Source of the DNA: Candidatus Aenigmatarchaeota archaeon
Lineage (GTDB): Archaea; Aenigmatarchaeota; Aenigmatarchaeia; GW2011-AR5; JACRMX01
DNA: 33,235 nucleotides
Assembly (NCBI GenBank): GCA_016219485.1
Contig: JACRMX010000035.1
Span: 1 to 33,235, forward strand
Direction of reading: 5' to 3'
Position numbers and translations under genes: made by a program. Positions 21,751 through 31,195 of this stretch are shown in pieces. How positions within the stretch are numbered: the stretch's first letter is position 1; every line of letters begins with the position of its first letter. Below the pieces are notes generated by a model. The model searched no databases. It was not told the DNA's origin and saw nothing but the letters and a program-made list of their open reading frames with translations.

Positions 21751-22167
21751 TTACCTTAGCGTTTCAAGATCTTTCTTCAGCTCAGATATCTGCCTTTGCA
21801 GGTCCATCAGTCCGTCTTCAACATGACCGACTTCTTCCACGCTTTCTTCTTCAAAAGGTATGCCACGCGGCCTTAGCATAATATTATCGAGCTCAACAGT
21901 TCTTTTCTCAAGCCTTTGCATGGTTGTTTTCAGTATATTAAGGGCATCCTTTCGTATGGTTTCTATTTCACTTAGAATAGTAAAAGCCTGTTTTGTGCCT
22001 GCGATGAACGTCCTTATTTCCTGAACGCTTTTTACGATATCCCTGTACTTTTCTATTTTGACGAAAAGCGGCGCACCAATGTTAGGGCTGGTGGTTACTA
22101 TCTCTTCTTCCGGCTCGACTGCTTTCTTTATGTCCTCCAGATCACTAGTCTTTTTTGGAAAAATCAT
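21751..22167 (-). CDS. Conserved archaeal coiled-coil protein, unknown function
   Basis: 138 residues. After a variable acidic N-terminus comes GAPLFVKIEKYRDIVKSVQE, then long heptad-like helices (IRTFIAGTKQAFTILSEIET, ALNILKTTMQRLEKRTVELD) ending in LRPRGIPFE, and a second coiled coil (GLMDLQRQISELKKDLETL). As I recall, similar short proteins with a PLFVKI...LRPRG pattern occur in DPANN genomes, but no function is known to me. It sits alone between two tRNA genes. No signal peptide or membrane segment is seen. Confidence 0.7.
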   Translation of the reverse strand: MIFPKKTSDLEDIKKAVEPEEEIVTTSPNIGAPLFVKIEKYRDIVKSVQEIRTFIAGTKQAFTILSEIETIRKDALNILKTTMQRLEKRTVELDNIMLRPRGIPFEEESVEEVGHVEDGLMDLQRQISELKKDLETLR

Positions 22168-22209
22168 GCTCCCACTTTTTAATCTTTGGTTCCAATGCTT
22201 AAATAATTA

Positions 22210-22312
22210 TGCGGTGGCCGAGATATGCGGCAGGCATAAACTATATGCCGGCTTTCGAACTCGGGTCTCAACCGTGGCAGGGTTGTGTCCTAACCAGCTA
22301 GACTACCACCGC
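22210..22312 (-). tRNA. tRNA-Gly (anticodon GCC) with T-loop intron
   Basis: Acceptor GCGGTGG/CCACCGC, anticodon stem CAACC/GGTTG with loop CTGCCAC, so the anticodon is GCC and is uninterrupted. The T-arm reads CCGAG-TTCGAA, then 30 extra nt, then T-CTCGG. Removing 22224-22253 restores a normal TTCGAAT loop. The insert folds as GGCATA-TAGTT-TATGCC with outer GC/GC pairs, as expected for a bulge-helix-bulge spliced intron. The position corresponds to about 59/60. Confidence 0.9.
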
Positions 22313-22417
22313 AGTAAGAAACTATCCATTAATACAAATAAATATGTTTGAAAGGCTGTTCCATACGTTAGACTAAAATACGTAAAAATAATTAAAGAAA
22401 ATAGGAAAAAGAAAAAA

Positions 22418-23053
22418 TTAAATCCTGAACTTCCTGACGTATTTCTTCGAAACCTCGGATACAGCGTCTTTCAAGCCCAAGCCAAGTGCTATTGCAACAC
22501 CAAGACCCAGTGCCCCTATTACGACCAGCAGTATATTGTTCACCAGTGTCGCTGGGATTCCCAATATCGGCAGAGCAAGAGCAACTGCAACGTAGAGTAT
22601 GAAGAAGTACAGTATTTTGCCAACAAGGCTTGCATAGATTTCTTTCATCTTCTTCATCTGCGCTCTTATGTACTCTCCGATGACATAACCAACGATTACA
22701 ATCACTGCTGCGCCAATCACATTAGGTATGAATCCTGTGATCTCTCCCATCCATTCAGCCAGCGATGGTATACCAAGCACCTCCCTTGACAATGCTGCTG
22801 CGACAAAGGCAAGGTATATCCACCATCTTACTATAAGAGCGAAGATGTCGCTCAGGCTTATTACCGGCTTGTGCGTTTCTGTTACATAGTAGTCGAGCTT
22901 TATCCTCGTCAGAACTTCTTTTACTACTCTGCCGACGATTTTTCCGACTACTAGGCCGATTACTAGCAGGATGATAGCGCTGATAATGTTGGGCATATAG
23001 ACTACTGTTTGTGTTCCGAGCTCACCCAAAACATTTACAATTGGAGCTACCAT
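22418..23053 (-). CDS. Membrane protein with conserved TM-helix repeats (MscS-related)
   Basis: 211 residues with about five hydrophobic helices: IISAIILLVIGLVVGKIVG, WWIYLAFVAAALS, VIGAAVIVIVGYVIGEYI, ILYFFILYVAVALALPILG and ILLVVIGALGLGVAIALG. The last helix followed by GLGLKDAVSEV resembles the pore-lining helix and start of the β-domain in MscS-type channels, and the repeats match the conserved TM-helix family found next to such channels. The protein stops before a β-domain, so it may be a channel-like accessory protein. A strong GGAGG lies 8 nt before the ATG. It stands alone among tRNA genes. Confidence 0.75.
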   Translation of the reverse strand: MVAPIVNVLGELGTQTVVYMPNIISAIILLVIGLVVGKIVGRVVKEVLTRIKLDYYVTETHKPVISLSDIFALIVRWWIYLAFVAAALSREVLGIPSLAEWMGEITGFIPNVIGAAVIVIVGYVIGEYIRAQMKKMKEIYASLVGKILYFFILYVAVALALPILGIPATLVNNILLVVIGALGLGVAIALGLGLKDAVSEVSKKYVRKFRI

Positions 23054-23231
23054 TTTCTAATCCTCCATTATTTATCTAGCGTATTGCTGTTACGCCTAAC
23101 TATGGATATATATAATTACCTGATGGCCCCTTTATAAAGATTTTTTCTAGGACGCAGTACGATAAAATACGCGGAAACAGTATTCGAACCTCTGTGTCGG
23201 CTGATGCCTCCAACGGTTCAAATCCTGCACT

Positions 23232-23324
23232 TATAGCAATACAAGGAAATAAACAGTATATTACTTCCTTGTTTGCTATATGTGAAACAAGTTGTATAAT
23301 GTCCAAATTCTTTACTTGTTTCAC
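23232..23324. repeat. Tandem pair of long hairpins (B-like)
   Basis: Hairpin 1 pairs TATAGCAA..CAAGGAA with TTCCTTG.TTGCTATA (about 15 bp, 16-nt loop). One base later, hairpin 2 pairs GTGAAACAAGT with ACTTGTTTCAC (11 bp, perfect, 21-nt loop). The joint reads ATATGT. The two-hairpin layout resembles family B but with longer stems and loops. It is in the 285-bp gap between the membrane protein and tRNA-Ser(CGA); the rest of that gap holds the promoter of the former (TATA-like words near 23110-23140) and tRNA-like fragments that do not fold. Confidence 0.6.
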
Positions 23325-23338
23325 TATAAACTTAATAG

Positions 23339-23514
23339 CGCCGGAAGCAGGATTCGAACCTGCGCTTCCATCCGACTGGCGCAGAGTCGCTTGACGAGCA
23401 AAGCTCGTCGGTTTTTCTCGTTGCGCCAAGGTTTCGGAAACCAGTTTTCGAGACTGGCGCGTTTAACCTGATCGCGGCTGCCTGTTTTTTCAGCACAGTC
23501 TCCGCCATTCCGGC
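23339..23514 (-). tRNA. tRNA-Ser (anticodon CGA) with two unusual introns
   Basis: Acceptor GCCGGAA/TTCCGGC with discriminator G, anticodon stem CCAGT/ACTGG with loop CTCGAAA, T-arm GCAGG-TTCGAAT-CCTGC. Compared with the neighbouring tRNA-Ser, the D-loop has about 28-30 extra nt (around 23470-23499, with nested CTG/CAG pairs). The variable arm has about 60-66 extra nt (around 23370-23435), with a GACGAGC-TTT-GCTCGTC hairpin and GGCGCA/TGCGCC pairs. The anticodon loop is intact. Exact splice sites are not resolved. Two introns outside the anticodon loop in one tRNA is rare. Confidence 0.85.
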
Positions 23515-23572
23515 TCACTACAAGACTGACGCAGCTGCATGGAAATCAATCCAAGCATGCGTATTGGTTTAA

Positions 23573-23721
23573 CGCCGGGAGCAGGATTTTCGGGCATATC
23601 TTTTCTTCTTTCCCAGGGGTTTCTTCTTTTTCTAAAAGAAGAAAGGCCTTTCGAACCTGCGCACCCCGAAGGGTACCAGCTCTCAAGGCTGGCGCGTTTA
23701 ACCAAGCTCCGCCATCCCGGC
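23573..23721 (-). tRNA. tRNA-Ser (anticodon TGA) with T-loop intron
   Basis: Acceptor GCCGGGA/TCCCGGC with discriminator G, anticodon stem CCAGC/GCTGG with loop CTTGAGA, variable arm ACCC/GGGT. The T-arm starts GCAGG-TTCGAA and finishes T-CCTGC after a 63-nt insert (23587-23649). The insert forms an 11-bp hairpin TTTCTTCTTTT-AGA-AAAAGAAGAAA plus GC-rich flanks. Its position is identical to the tRNA-Gly intron (about 59/60). It lies 58 bp from tRNA-Ser(CGA), so the two may be co-transcribed. Confidence 0.9.
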
Positions 23722-23740
23722 TTTGTTTTTTAAATATTAT

Positions 23741-23786
23741 GCACTCAAAGACATTAATATTTTAACATTTGAATGTCTTTGAGTGC
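23741..23786. repeat. Long perfect hairpin
   Basis: GCACTCAAAGACATT and AATGTCTTTGAGTGC pair over 15 bp without mismatch around a 16-nt AT loop. The stem includes ACATT/AATGT, the terminal word of family B. A weaker palindrome, CTGAAGGCAT / ATGCCCTTCGG, follows up to 23830. It lies between tRNA-Ser(TGA) and the tRNA thiolase gene. Confidence 0.6.
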
Positions 23787-23858
23787 ACCCTGAAGGCATT
23801 ATAATATTTTCAATAATTTATGCCCTTCGGTATACATCAAGCTTTAAAAGTGATCGTA

Positions 23859-24746
23859 ATGAAATGCAGATGCGGGTCCAAAGCTGTTTATGAAAGAAAG
23901 ACAGAGGGAAGTTTTTATTGTGATGACTGCCTTGCTCGGCAGGTTGAAAAGCGGTTCCAAAAGACTATAAGCGAGAACAAGCTTGTCAAAGCCGGGGATA
24001 CTATCGCAGTAGCACTTAGCGGAGGGAAGGATAGTTCTGCACTGCTTTACATGCTGAACAATAGCAAAAACCCGAAAACAGAAATTTTTGCAATCAGTAT
24101 AGATGAGGGCATTCGTGGCAGGGGTATATGCCTTGAAAAAGCTTCCTGCCTTACAAAAAAACTTGGAATAAGACATTTCATTTTTTCATTTGAAGAGGAG
24201 CTGGGAATAACTATAGACAGCATCAAGGACAGAAAAACATGCACATATTGCGGGGTCTTCAAAAGAAATCTGATAAACAAAAAGGCCCGGGAGCTCGGGG
24301 CGAACAAAATAGCTGTTGGGCACAACCTGAATGACGAGGCGCAATCAATATTGCTTAATTTCCTGAGGGGGGACTGTAACCATTTTCAGAGACTAGGAGC
24401 GGATCCCGTCAAAGACAAAAAATTTGTTCACAGAATAAAACCTTTGCGCGATATTCCGGAAGCAGAAATCGTGCTCTATGCCAGAATTAAAAAAATACCG
24501 CATATAAACAGGCGGTGCATATATTCCTATGACAACCAGAGGCGGGATATATTGAATATGCTGGATAGCCTTGAAAAAAAATATCCAGGCACTATTTTTC
24601 AGATAGTAAAATTCTATGACCGCATAAAGCCCTTGGTAAGCAAGAGTGATAAAGTTAGCATAGGGTACTGCGACAGATGCGGCGAACCAGGAGGAAAATT
24701 GTGCAAAAGCTGCCAGCTTCTCACAGAACTAAAGAAGCTTTCCTGA
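23859..24746 (+). CDS. tRNA 2-thiolation protein, TtuA/NcsA (Ctu1) family
   Basis: Adenylates and thiolates a tRNA uridine (U34 or U54). About 295 residues. The start at 23859 gives the N-terminal zinc finger MKCRCGSKAVYERK...YCDDC; GTGAT lies just before it. The PP-loop ATPase motif is VALSGGKDSSALLYML. CTYCGVFKR and GHNLNDEAQSILLNFLRGD follow, then INRRCIYSYDNQRR, and a second zinc finger CDRCGEPGGKLCKSC ends the protein. The Cys residues of CTYC with the later Cys probably hold the iron-sulfur cluster known in this family. It overlaps the convergent nuclease gene by 18 bp. Confidence 0.92.
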   Translation: MKCRCGSKAVYERKTEGSFYCDDCLARQVEKRFQKTISENKLVKAGDTIAVALSGGKDSSALLYMLNNSKNPKTEIFAISIDEGIRGRGICLEKASCLTKKLGIRHFIFSFEEELGITIDSIKDRKTCTYCGVFKRNLINKKARELGANKIAVGHNLNDEAQSILLNFLRGDCNHFQRLGADPVKDKKFVHRIKPLRDIPEAEIVLYARIKKIPHINRRCIYSYDNQRRDILNMLDSLEKKYPGTIFQIVKFYDRIKPLVSKSDKVSIGYCDRCGEPGGKLCKSCQLLTELKKLS

Positions 24747-25517
24747 CTGCTGGACTATTTCATATGCCAGCTTTTTTCCAAATTTCGACCCTAGTTTTTT
24801 CTCGTTTTTGATCACGTCTTTTATTGTGATAAAACCGTTTTTTTCAAGCATGCTGACTGTTCTTTTATCAATACTGAGAATAGCTACCGGATACAGCTTC
24901 TTTGCCTTGACAAGGTTTTCGAGCGAGTCTTCTTCCTTATACCGCCATCCTGTCAGCCTAATTTTTTTCCCTTCTGCATACCTCTTTGCATGTTCTGAAA
25001 ACTTGGTGTTTGTTATTATCCATGCTTTATCAAAATGATTCCTGCCTCCCCTGTTTATGTCGTCCAGCCTTGCCCAGACTTCCATTGTTTCACCCAAGCC
25101 GCAGTCGCGGTGAGGATTTGCATGCTTTTTGCATTCCACCAGATAGCTCATCTCATTTTTTGCAATGAGATCAACCTGATGCTCCACGATTTCACCTTTT
25201 ATAATCCTATTCCAGCTGCACATGTACCCATGCTCTTCCAAAAGCTTTTCAACAAATTTTTCAAAGACTTCTGAGTCCATGCGTGCAATTGCTTCCCTGA
25301 TCCTGTATACAAACATGGACTTTTCGCTGTATTTTTGCAGCTCTTTCAGGATGAGTTTGTATATTCTTTTTGTGCTTGTACCACTGGTCACGTTTTTTTC
25401 TATCTTATTAGCGACCTCTTTTGCTTCTTTCATCGGAAGCTCTGCTCTCATGCAGGTTCTTATTATTTTTTTCTTGTCGAATTTTTCACTTTCCCCATTT
25501 GCTTTGATAACGAACAT
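24729..25517 (-). CDS. ATP-cone plus PD-(D/E)XK (Mrr-like) nuclease protein
   Basis: 262 residues. The N-terminal ATP-cone (MFVIKANGESEKFDKKKIIRTC...ATSG-like region and SMFVYRIREAIARM) is a nucleotide-sensing domain best known from ribonucleotide reductase. The middle is a restriction-like nuclease core: EKLLEEHGYMC, HQVDLIAKNEMSYLVECKK, which gives the D...ExK catalytic set. The C-terminus (ILSIDKRTVSMLEKNGFITIKDVI, KLGSKFGKKLAYEIV) looks like a helix-hairpin-helix-type DNA-binding piece. GAGGT precedes the ATG and overlaps the stop region of the AMP phosphorylase gene, 5 bp upstream, so it is in that operon. The role is unknown; nucleotide-controlled DNA cleavage or repair is a guess. Confidence 0.8.
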   Translation of the reverse strand: MFVIKANGESEKFDKKKIIRTCMRAELPMKEAKEVANKIEKNVTSGTSTKRIYKLILKELQKYSEKSMFVYRIREAIARMDSEVFEKFVEKLLEEHGYMCSWNRIIKGEIVEHQVDLIAKNEMSYLVECKKHANPHRDCGLGETMEVWARLDDINRGGRNHFDKAWIITNTKFSEHAKRYAEGKKIRLTGWRYKEEDSLENLVKAKKLYPVAILSIDKRTVSMLEKNGFITIKDVIKNEKKLGSKFGKKLAYEIVQQSGKLL

Positions 25518-25522
25518 CTTAG

Positions 25523-26992
25523 TTACCTCATTTCAAAAATTTTTTCCTTTTTAGCGATTCTTGAAGCCAGCCTAAACTTATGGCTTTTCTGCGCATATAT
25601 TGTGAACAATATATCATTTTTACGGACGCGGCTCCCAAGTTTTTTGTTCAGGAGAATTCCAGCAGCTTTGTCTTTTGGTGCCCCTGCTGCTTTGGCTACG
25701 TAGACAAGGATTTTGTTATTCATAGCCTTTACTATACCGCTTTTTACAGACCTTATCGGCATGCTGTATTTTCCGATTTCGATATCTTCCGGCATTATCA
25801 TTGGATCTCCGCCCTGGGCTTCTATTATCTGCCTCATTTTTTTCTCTGCGATGCCACTTTTCCAGATTTTAACTACAGTTTTTTCATCACCCATTCTGTT
25901 TATTTTAAGCATCTCACCGGCAATCCGTGTTACTTTTTGAATAAGGTCATATGGCGCTGTTTCTATATTTATAAGTGACTGCAGAGCCTCCCTTGCTTCA
26001 AGGCTGGGGCCCAATGCATATCCAACCGGCTGTTCTGCACTAGTTTTCACGCATTTTACTCTTATACCGAGTTTTTTTCCGGTGTGCATAAACATCCGCG
26101 ACATTTTTCTGAACTCATACCCTGTTTTGACCTTGGCATATAACCCTTCAGGGATGTCTATTACAACTGACATGGCTCCAACAACCTTTTTTTTGCTTAT
26201 GACTGAAGGTATCAGGAGAGGGTCCAGTGAAAGCGGCCTTTCTATTTGTATGAAAAGGTCGTCTACAGGAGCGAGCTCTACTGAACCTCCCCAGACAAGG
26301 CAGCCCATGGTTTTTTTAACAACCTTTTTCATTTCTTCCCTTCCAAGGTCTACAGGAGCAAGCACCTCCATCCTGTCTGCTGTTCCAGCAGGGTCAGTTA
26401 TTGCGCGCGAAGATGTTTTTGGTACAGTCAGTCCGGCAGCAGCTGCTATCGGGACAACAAGCAATGATGTTTTGTCTCCAGGCACTCCACCTATGCTGTG
26501 TTTGTCTGCAACTATTCCCGGAAACTGCAATTTATCGCTCATGTCTGCCATGACTTTTGTCATTGCAACATTCTCATTCAGGCTCATGCCATTTATGGTC
26601 AGCGCTGTTATGAAGCTTGCGAGCTCCAGATCGTTGAGGTCCCTTTCCATAACGTCTAGAGAAATCGCTTTAAACTCCTTATAACCTAGGCTCTTGCCCA
26701 AGACTTTTTTCTTAATGTACTGTTTGGATATGAGCTCGCCCCTTGGTGTTGCAGTCAGATAGTTGCCATTTTTAAGGGAGAGCATCTCCCTTACTTCTTC
26801 ATATACCACTATTTCCCCGCGCTTAACAAACTTATTTGTGATGTTGACTATGACTGTGATGCATCTACTGCCTTTTTTTAGTACAATTCTGTCCAATGGA
26901 TAGACTCCAAGCTCTTCTGCGTCCTCTTTGTTTATTATGGCAATGGTTTTTCCACCTGCATCCAGCTGTGGAAGAATAACTTTAAGCCTCAT
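25523..26992 (-). CDS. deoA: AMP phosphorylase (archaeal thymidine-phosphorylase family)
   Basis: Converts AMP and phosphate to adenine and ribose-1,5-bisphosphate. About 489 residues. The archaeal N-terminal extension (MRLKVILPQLDAGGKTIAIINKEDAEELGV) is present. The phosphorylase core has DKHSIGGVPGDKTSLLVVPI, KTSSRAITDPAGTADRMEVL, and the C-terminal domain has SEQPVGYALGPSLEAREAL. The start at 26992 is chosen because MRLKVILPQ is the normal family start and it overlaps the previous stop by ATGA; the longer frame upstream lies inside the isomerase gene. It forms an operon with the R15P isomerase, and the two act in sequence in nucleoside-monophosphate breakdown. Confidence 0.95.
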   Translation of the reverse strand: MRLKVILPQLDAGGKTIAIINKEDAEELGVYPLDRIVLKKGSRCITVIVNITNKFVKRGEIVVYEEVREMLSLKNGNYLTATPRGELISKQYIKKKVLGKSLGYKEFKAISLDVMERDLNDLELASFITALTINGMSLNENVAMTKVMADMSDKLQFPGIVADKHSIGGVPGDKTSLLVVPIAAAAGLTVPKTSSRAITDPAGTADRMEVLAPVDLGREEMKKVVKKTMGCLVWGGSVELAPVDDLFIQIERPLSLDPLLIPSVISKKKVVGAMSVVIDIPEGLYAKVKTGYEFRKMSRMFMHTGKKLGIRVKCVKTSAEQPVGYALGPSLEAREALQSLINIETAPYDLIQKVTRIAGEMLKINRMGDEKTVVKIWKSGIAEKKMRQIIEAQGGDPMIMPEDIEIGKYSMPIRSVKSGIVKAMNNKILVYVAKAAGAPKDKAAGILLNKKLGSRVRKNDILFTIYAQKSHKFRLASRIAKKEKIFEMR

Positions 26993-27762
26993 TCCAATAA
27001 CCTCATGATATCCTTTGGTTTTTTTATCCCCTCTTCTGTTATAACAGCACGAATATATTTCCATGGAGTTTCATCAAACGCTGGGTTCAGTATTTTAACA
27101 CCAGCTATTTTACTACAAACCTCATCTGCTGGCCTCATTTCTATTTTGAATTTCTCTCTTCTGTCCAATTTCATTGTGGAAGCAGCAACGTAGACAGGTT
27201 TTCCAAACTCATTAGCAGTAATAGCTAATGGACAAGTACCGATTTTATTTATTAATTTATTACGAAGCGCGTCCGCGCCGACCAATACCAAATCAACATC
27301 AGGCATAAAGTATCCGACAGCAGAATCCACAATTAGTGTTACAGGTATCCCAGCTTTCACAAGTTCCCTTGCAGTAAGTTTGCCCTGCTCTCTTGGTTCT
27401 GTCATTGTGGCAATTACTCTTATTTTTTTGTCTCTCGCTTTTTTAATGACAGCCAGTGTTGAAGAAGAATGACAATGTGTCATTATTATTGCATTTCTTT
27501 TTACAAGCTTCTGGCCATGCTCAGCCATTTTATCAGTAGTGGTTTTTATCTCTTCCAGAAGATCATTTATGTTTCTGCCTTTCCTAAGTTCATCCATGAT
27601 GTTGTATAATGCAACAGCTGTTGGCCGTGCAGCAAGAAGTTTTTTAGCTTCTTTGTTAAAGGATTTCTTTCCACCATGCTTCTTAAGATGTTTAAGAGAA
27701 GCAATAGCAATTTCGCTGGCACCTCGTATTCTCATTGACTTTATGTCATTTACAGTAGACAT
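26989..27762 (-). CDS. Ribose-1,5-bisphosphate isomerase (eIF2B-like)
   Basis: Turns ribose-1,5-bisphosphate, made by the AMP phosphorylase next door, into ribulose-1,5-bisphosphate. 257 residues, shorter than the usual ~310-330. Seen are RIRGASEIAIASLKHLKK, IIMTHCHSSSTLAVI with the catalytic Cys, ATMTEPREQGKLTARELVKAGIPVTLIVDSAVG and VLVGADALRN with the catalytic Asp, then NPAFDETPWKYI. These separate it from eIF2B-α and from methylthioribose-1-phosphate isomerase, though all are related. TTTTATATTC about 28 nt upstream suggests a leaderless start at 27762. It overlaps deoA by 4 bp. No RuBisCO gene is in the window. Confidence 0.88.
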   Translation of the reverse strand: MSTVNDIKSMRIRGASEIAIASLKHLKKHGGKKSFNKEAKKLLAARPTAVALYNIMDELRKGRNINDLLEEIKTTTDKMAEHGQKLVKRNAIIMTHCHSSSTLAVIKKARDKKIRVIATMTEPREQGKLTARELVKAGIPVTLIVDSAVGYFMPDVDLVLVGADALRNKLINKIGTCPLAITANEFGKPVYVAASTMKLDRREKFKIEMRPADEVCSKIAGVKILNPAFDETPWKYIRAVITEEGIKKPKDIMRLLE

Positions 27763-27800
27763 GGATAAATTATTGCTCGTAAGAATATAAAATTTCAGAC

Positions 27801-27940
27801 GAGAGTTTTGAAAAACCCTATCTCGTAAACAAGCTGAATATAGATTTTGTCAGAACGTTTTTTTCTGCTTTCCCCTCAATTATTAGGGGAAAGAGAAAAA
27901 AACCGTATGTAATTGGAAGAACAGGAGTTTTTCAAAGTCT
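27801..27940 (+). repeat. Family A palindromic element, copy A4
   Basis: The left arm GAGTTTTGAAAAACCC and right arm GAGTTTTTCAAAGTC match A2 almost exactly. The central hairpin GTTTTTTTCTGCTTTCCCCT / AGGGGAAAGAGAAAAAAAC has one more T and one more matching A than A2, which keeps the stem paired. Between arm and hairpin, CCTATCTCGTAAACAAGCTGAATA resembles A2. It lies between the isomerase promoter and the end of the DUF362 gene. Confidence 0.75.
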
Positions 27941-28960
27941 TCAGACTTCTCTCAGCTCATAATCCATTGTTCCAAGGCCTATTTTTTCGCTGTATTCTAG
28001 TATGTGCTTCCCATTCCTATGGTTGTGTGCTTTGAAAGGGTCTTTGCCAAAATTCTTTTCAACGAGCTCAAGCGATGCTGTGTCTATGGCAACAGGGTCC
28101 CTGGAAAAAACTATTCCAATATCCTTCATAAATGGCTTCTGCTTTCTCTTCACACAGTCACATCGGTATGTCATATCTGTCAGAAAATTGATGTACCACA
28201 TGCACCTTCCTTTTACAGCAGCAGCGGCATACTCTGCCATCTTTTCCATGAGCCTTTCGCTTGTATCGTTTCCGAAAGGGACTCGTACGGCTTTTCTTGG
28301 GCACACTGCGATGCACATTGCGCACCCTATACATTTTTCTTTTGATATAACAGCCTTGCCTTTTTCCATGTCTATTGCATGAACATTGCAGTTTTCTTTG
28401 CACAGTGCGCATCCTCTACATTTTTCTGCATCTATCACAGGCATTACAGAAGAATGCATGTCAAGTTTTCCTGGCCTTGAGCCAAGCCCCATGCCGATGT
28501 TTTTGATAGCGCCGCCAAATCCGGATATTATATGCCCTTTGAAATGAGAGAGGACTACTATGCTTCTATATTTTTCAATGCCCCTGCCTATTTTTGCATT
28601 TTTAGTCAGGCCTATGTTTATAGGAATTTCTACTGTTTCCTCACCCTTTTTGCCGTTCAGAATGTCTATTTCAATGAAGCCAAACCCGTGTTCTTTTGCA
28701 ACCGCTATATGGTCATCTGTAAACGTTCTCCTGCCCCTATAAAGCACATTACACTCAATAAAAACAGGGTCGCTAAAGAATTTTTTCACGTCTTTTAGCC
28801 ATTCGGGATTTATGTACGTGGTGTTTTTTTCTTCTCCAAAATGAATCTTTAGCCCAACTGTTGCTGTGCTGCTTCCCATTTCCTTTGCTATTCTTTCAAA
28901 GAAATTGTTTACCCCTGTCTTTATGTTATTCACGTCCTTGTAAAAATAAACCAGTGACAT
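27941..28960 (-). CDS. DUF362 protein with two [4Fe-4S] ferredoxin motifs
   Basis: 339 residues. The N-terminal DUF362 part shows TVGLKIHFGEEKNTTYINPEWL, IVVLSHFKGHIISGFGGAIKNIGMGLG, and near the C-terminus FSRDPVAIDTASLELVE. Two clusters sit in the middle: CRGCALCKENC and CIGCAMCIAVCPRKAV, each C-x2-C-x2-C-x3-C. It is a soluble electron-transfer or redox protein of unknown partner; a role in anaerobic metabolism is likely. A TTTTATATG box lies about 26 nt before the start. It is downstream of pgk on the same strand but with its own promoter. Confidence 0.88.
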   Translation of the reverse strand: MSLVYFYKDVNNIKTGVNNFFERIAKEMGSSTATVGLKIHFGEEKNTTYINPEWLKDVKKFFSDPVFIECNVLYRGRRTFTDDHIAVAKEHGFGFIEIDILNGKKGEETVEIPINIGLTKNAKIGRGIEKYRSIVVLSHFKGHIISGFGGAIKNIGMGLGSRPGKLDMHSSVMPVIDAEKCRGCALCKENCNVHAIDMEKGKAVISKEKCIGCAMCIAVCPRKAVRVPFGNDTSERLMEKMAEYAAAAVKGRCMWYINFLTDMTYRCDCVKRKQKPFMKDIGIVFSRDPVAIDTASLELVEKNFGKDPFKAHNHRNGKHILEYSEKIGLGTMDYELREV

Positions 28961-29008
28961 AGGAAAATTCTATGTGGAATCATATAAAAAAGTTTATCCG
29001 AACAAAGT

Positions 29009-31193
<2,185 letters not shown>

Positions 31194-31195
31194 TT

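Noticed and set aside
23160-23240. tRNA-like words (GGTTCGAAT on the minus strand, GGTTCAAATCC on the plus strand)
   Set aside because: Neither strand gives a paired T-stem or a matching acceptor arm; treated as chance or a decayed tRNA fragment.
25541-26081. Long plus-strand frames across deoA, and similar opposite-strand frames over ileS, pgk and gap
   Set aside because: They are antisense shadows of well-recognised enzymes, rich in Ser/Phe, with no domain pattern.
592-27940. Family A elements as a CRISPR array
   Set aside because: Copies are kilobases apart, not regularly spaced, and no cas genes are present.
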